Shown here piece by piece: positions 63,161 through 64,000 of a stretch of DNA of 64,000 nt (positions are counted from its first letter, which is position 1; each line of letters opens with the position of its first letter). A program made the translations under genes and the position numbers. The stretch comes from Flagellimonas pacifica. GTDB lineage: Bacteria; Bacteroidota; Bacteroidia; Flavobacteriales; Flavobacteriaceae. The notes beneath the pieces are model-generated. The model worked only from the letters and a program-made list of their open reading frames with translations. It ran no database searches and had not been told where the DNA came from. The DNA lies in NCBI RefSeq assembly GCF_900215465.1, contig NZ_OBEH01000002.1, positions 804,937 to 868,936 of the forward strand. Reading direction: 5' to 3'.

Positions 63161-64000
63161 ATGGAAACCAAGACCAACAGATTATTCTTTATTGATGCCA
63201 TGCGTGCCTGGGCCATTTTAATGATGCTCCAAGGACATTTTATAGATGGCTTGTTAGATCCTATTTTTAGGGATAGGGAGAATATCGTCTTCAACATTTG
63301 GCTTTATTTCAGGGGTATTACCGCTCCTGTATTTTTTACCGTTTCAGGTTTTATTTTTACCTATTTATTGATTCGCGTTCCGCAAAAAGGTTTTGATAAT
63401 CCTAGAGTAAAAAAGGGTATTAAGCGAGGCCTGCAATTATTATTGATAGGGTATCTATTACGAATGAACCTTTTTGGATTTCTAAGCGGGAATATCTACG
63501 ATTCTTTTTATTTGGTTGATGTATTGCACTGCATTGGGCTCTCCATTTTGGCCTTGATCGGGGTTTATCTTTTGACCATTCAAAAAAAGAAATATCTTTT
63601 TCCATTGCTGCTTTTGAGCATTACAATACTGCTGTTCTTGTTTGAACCTTTATACAAACAATGGTCTTTTTCATTTTTACCAGATGCAATTGCCAATTAC
63701 TTTACTAAAGCAAATGGGTCCGTTTTCACTATAATTCCATGGTTGGGCTATGCAACATTGGGAGGTTTCTTCTCCATACTTTTTACCCAGTTTAAGAATT
63801 ACAGGTATTTGTATCCCGTTGCCATTACTTTGGCTTCTTTTGTTGGGTTTACCTTGATCTTATATTCTTCGGATGGGTTTGTATACCTTCACAAATTAAC
63901 CGGAATAGAGTTGTTCAAACTGATTGAAATGAACAACTATCTATTTATACGTTTAGGTGATGTTTTTGTGGTCTTTGCAGTTTTTATGTTGCTACGTCAA
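63161..64000 (+). CDS. DUF1624/HGSNAT-like multi-pass membrane protein (3' end outside window)
   Basis: An open frame of 280 codons from ATG 63161 to the window edge with no stop. It starts METKTNRLFFIDAMRAWAIL and has at least seven hydrophobic helices. The RLFFIDAMRAWAILMMLQGHF start and the FFTVSGFIFTYL helix are typical of the heparan-alpha-glucosaminide N-acetyltransferase catalytic-domain family (DUF1624), which moves acetyl groups across membranes. The C-terminal part is missing, so the call rests on the N-terminal half. Confidence 0.75.
   Translation, partial: METKTNRLFFIDAMRAWAILMMLQGHFIDGLLDPIFRDRENIVFNIWLYFRGITAPVFFTVSGFIFTYLLIRVPQKGFDNPRVKKGIKRGLQLLLIGYLLRMNLFGFLSGNIYDSFYLVDVLHCIGLSILALIGVYLLTIQKKKYLFPLLLLSITILLFLFEPLYKQWSFSFLPDAIANYFTKANGSVFTIIPWLGYATLGGFFSILFTQFKNYRYLYPVAITLASFVGFTLILYSSDGFVYLHKLTGIELFKLIEMNNYLFIRLGDVFVVFAVFMLLRQ

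Noticed and set aside
1-64000. tRNA, rRNA or mobile elements
   Set aside because: Inspection of the gaps between genes gave no cloverleaf, rRNA-like stretch, transposase gene or terminal inverted repeats; this was by eye, not by program.

Overview
The window looks like a chromosomal segment of a marine-type Flavobacteriaceae (Bacteroidota), perhaps close to Muricauda, Maribacter or Zobellia; the genus is a guess. The reasons are AT-rich DNA, several TTG and GTG starts without clear Shine-Dalgarno sequences, TAnnTTTG-like -7 elements, and a typical gene set: fused alpha/beta E1 2-oxoacid dehydrogenase, DUF2911 and DUF7935 proteins, long class II IlvC, SusD-free GH92 mannosidase, and double-glycine peptides with MKKL...L leaders. 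I saw no rRNA, tRNA, CRISPR array, insertion sequence or prophage.

Layout. 1-11375: end of uvrA, a LOG-family protein, an M1-like protein with a barrel-like C-terminus, the fused E1 dehydrogenase, an M16 peptidase and DoxX. 11381-17908: holA, an orphan HsdR-N nuclease domain, a glycosyltransferase, an OmpA lipoprotein, tsaC and a UvrD/PcrA helicase. 18040-25256: DsrE protein, M20D amidohydrolase, GltB-like FMN protein, a degenerate OmpA relative, GH92 mannosidase and DUF7935. 25260-31622: patatin, M1 aminopeptidase, recG and DUF2911-TPR. 32032-36837: leuC-leuD-(leuA or cimA-like)-leuB. 36927-38516: a GapN-type aldehyde dehydrogenase. 38771-46159, minus strand: ilvD-ilvB-methyltransferase-ilvN-ilvC-ilvA. 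46525-51782: nitroreductase, then pxpA-pxpB-pxpC with an NRAMP-like transporter, a zinc-ribbon/nuclease-like protein and a cupin-like protein. 51951-55409: comM, an atypical LytTR regulator, a C39-like stub and two cysteine-rich double-glycine peptides. 55410-64000: penicillin acylase family, DsbD, tilS, pabB, a flavin reductase and the start of an acyltransferase-like membrane protein.

How the genes work together. Nearly the whole branched-chain amino acid pathway lies in two neighbouring operons, so LeuCD, the DRE-TIM synthase and LeuB can share substrates and control with IlvDBNCA. The ilv operon has what looks like a complete ribosome-mediated attenuator: an 18-residue leader peptide (46466-46410) with eight Leu/Ile/Val codons, a competing antiterminator segment, and a strong intrinsic terminator (46389-46353). 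A second -7 element and a dyad lie between this terminator and ilvD. The pxpABC genes (5-oxoproline to glutamate) are contiguous with an NRAMP-fold protein that lacks the usual metal ligands, which suggests a transporter for an organic substrate.

The most unusual locus is 53639-55338. A LytTR regulator with Cys in place of the phospho-accepting Asp precedes a truncated C39/VKOR-type domain and two six-cysteine double-glycine peptides. Each peptide is preceded by a near-identical 35-bp element. The arrangement suggests a duplicating, bacteriocin- or pheromone-like cassette whose exporter lies elsewhere.
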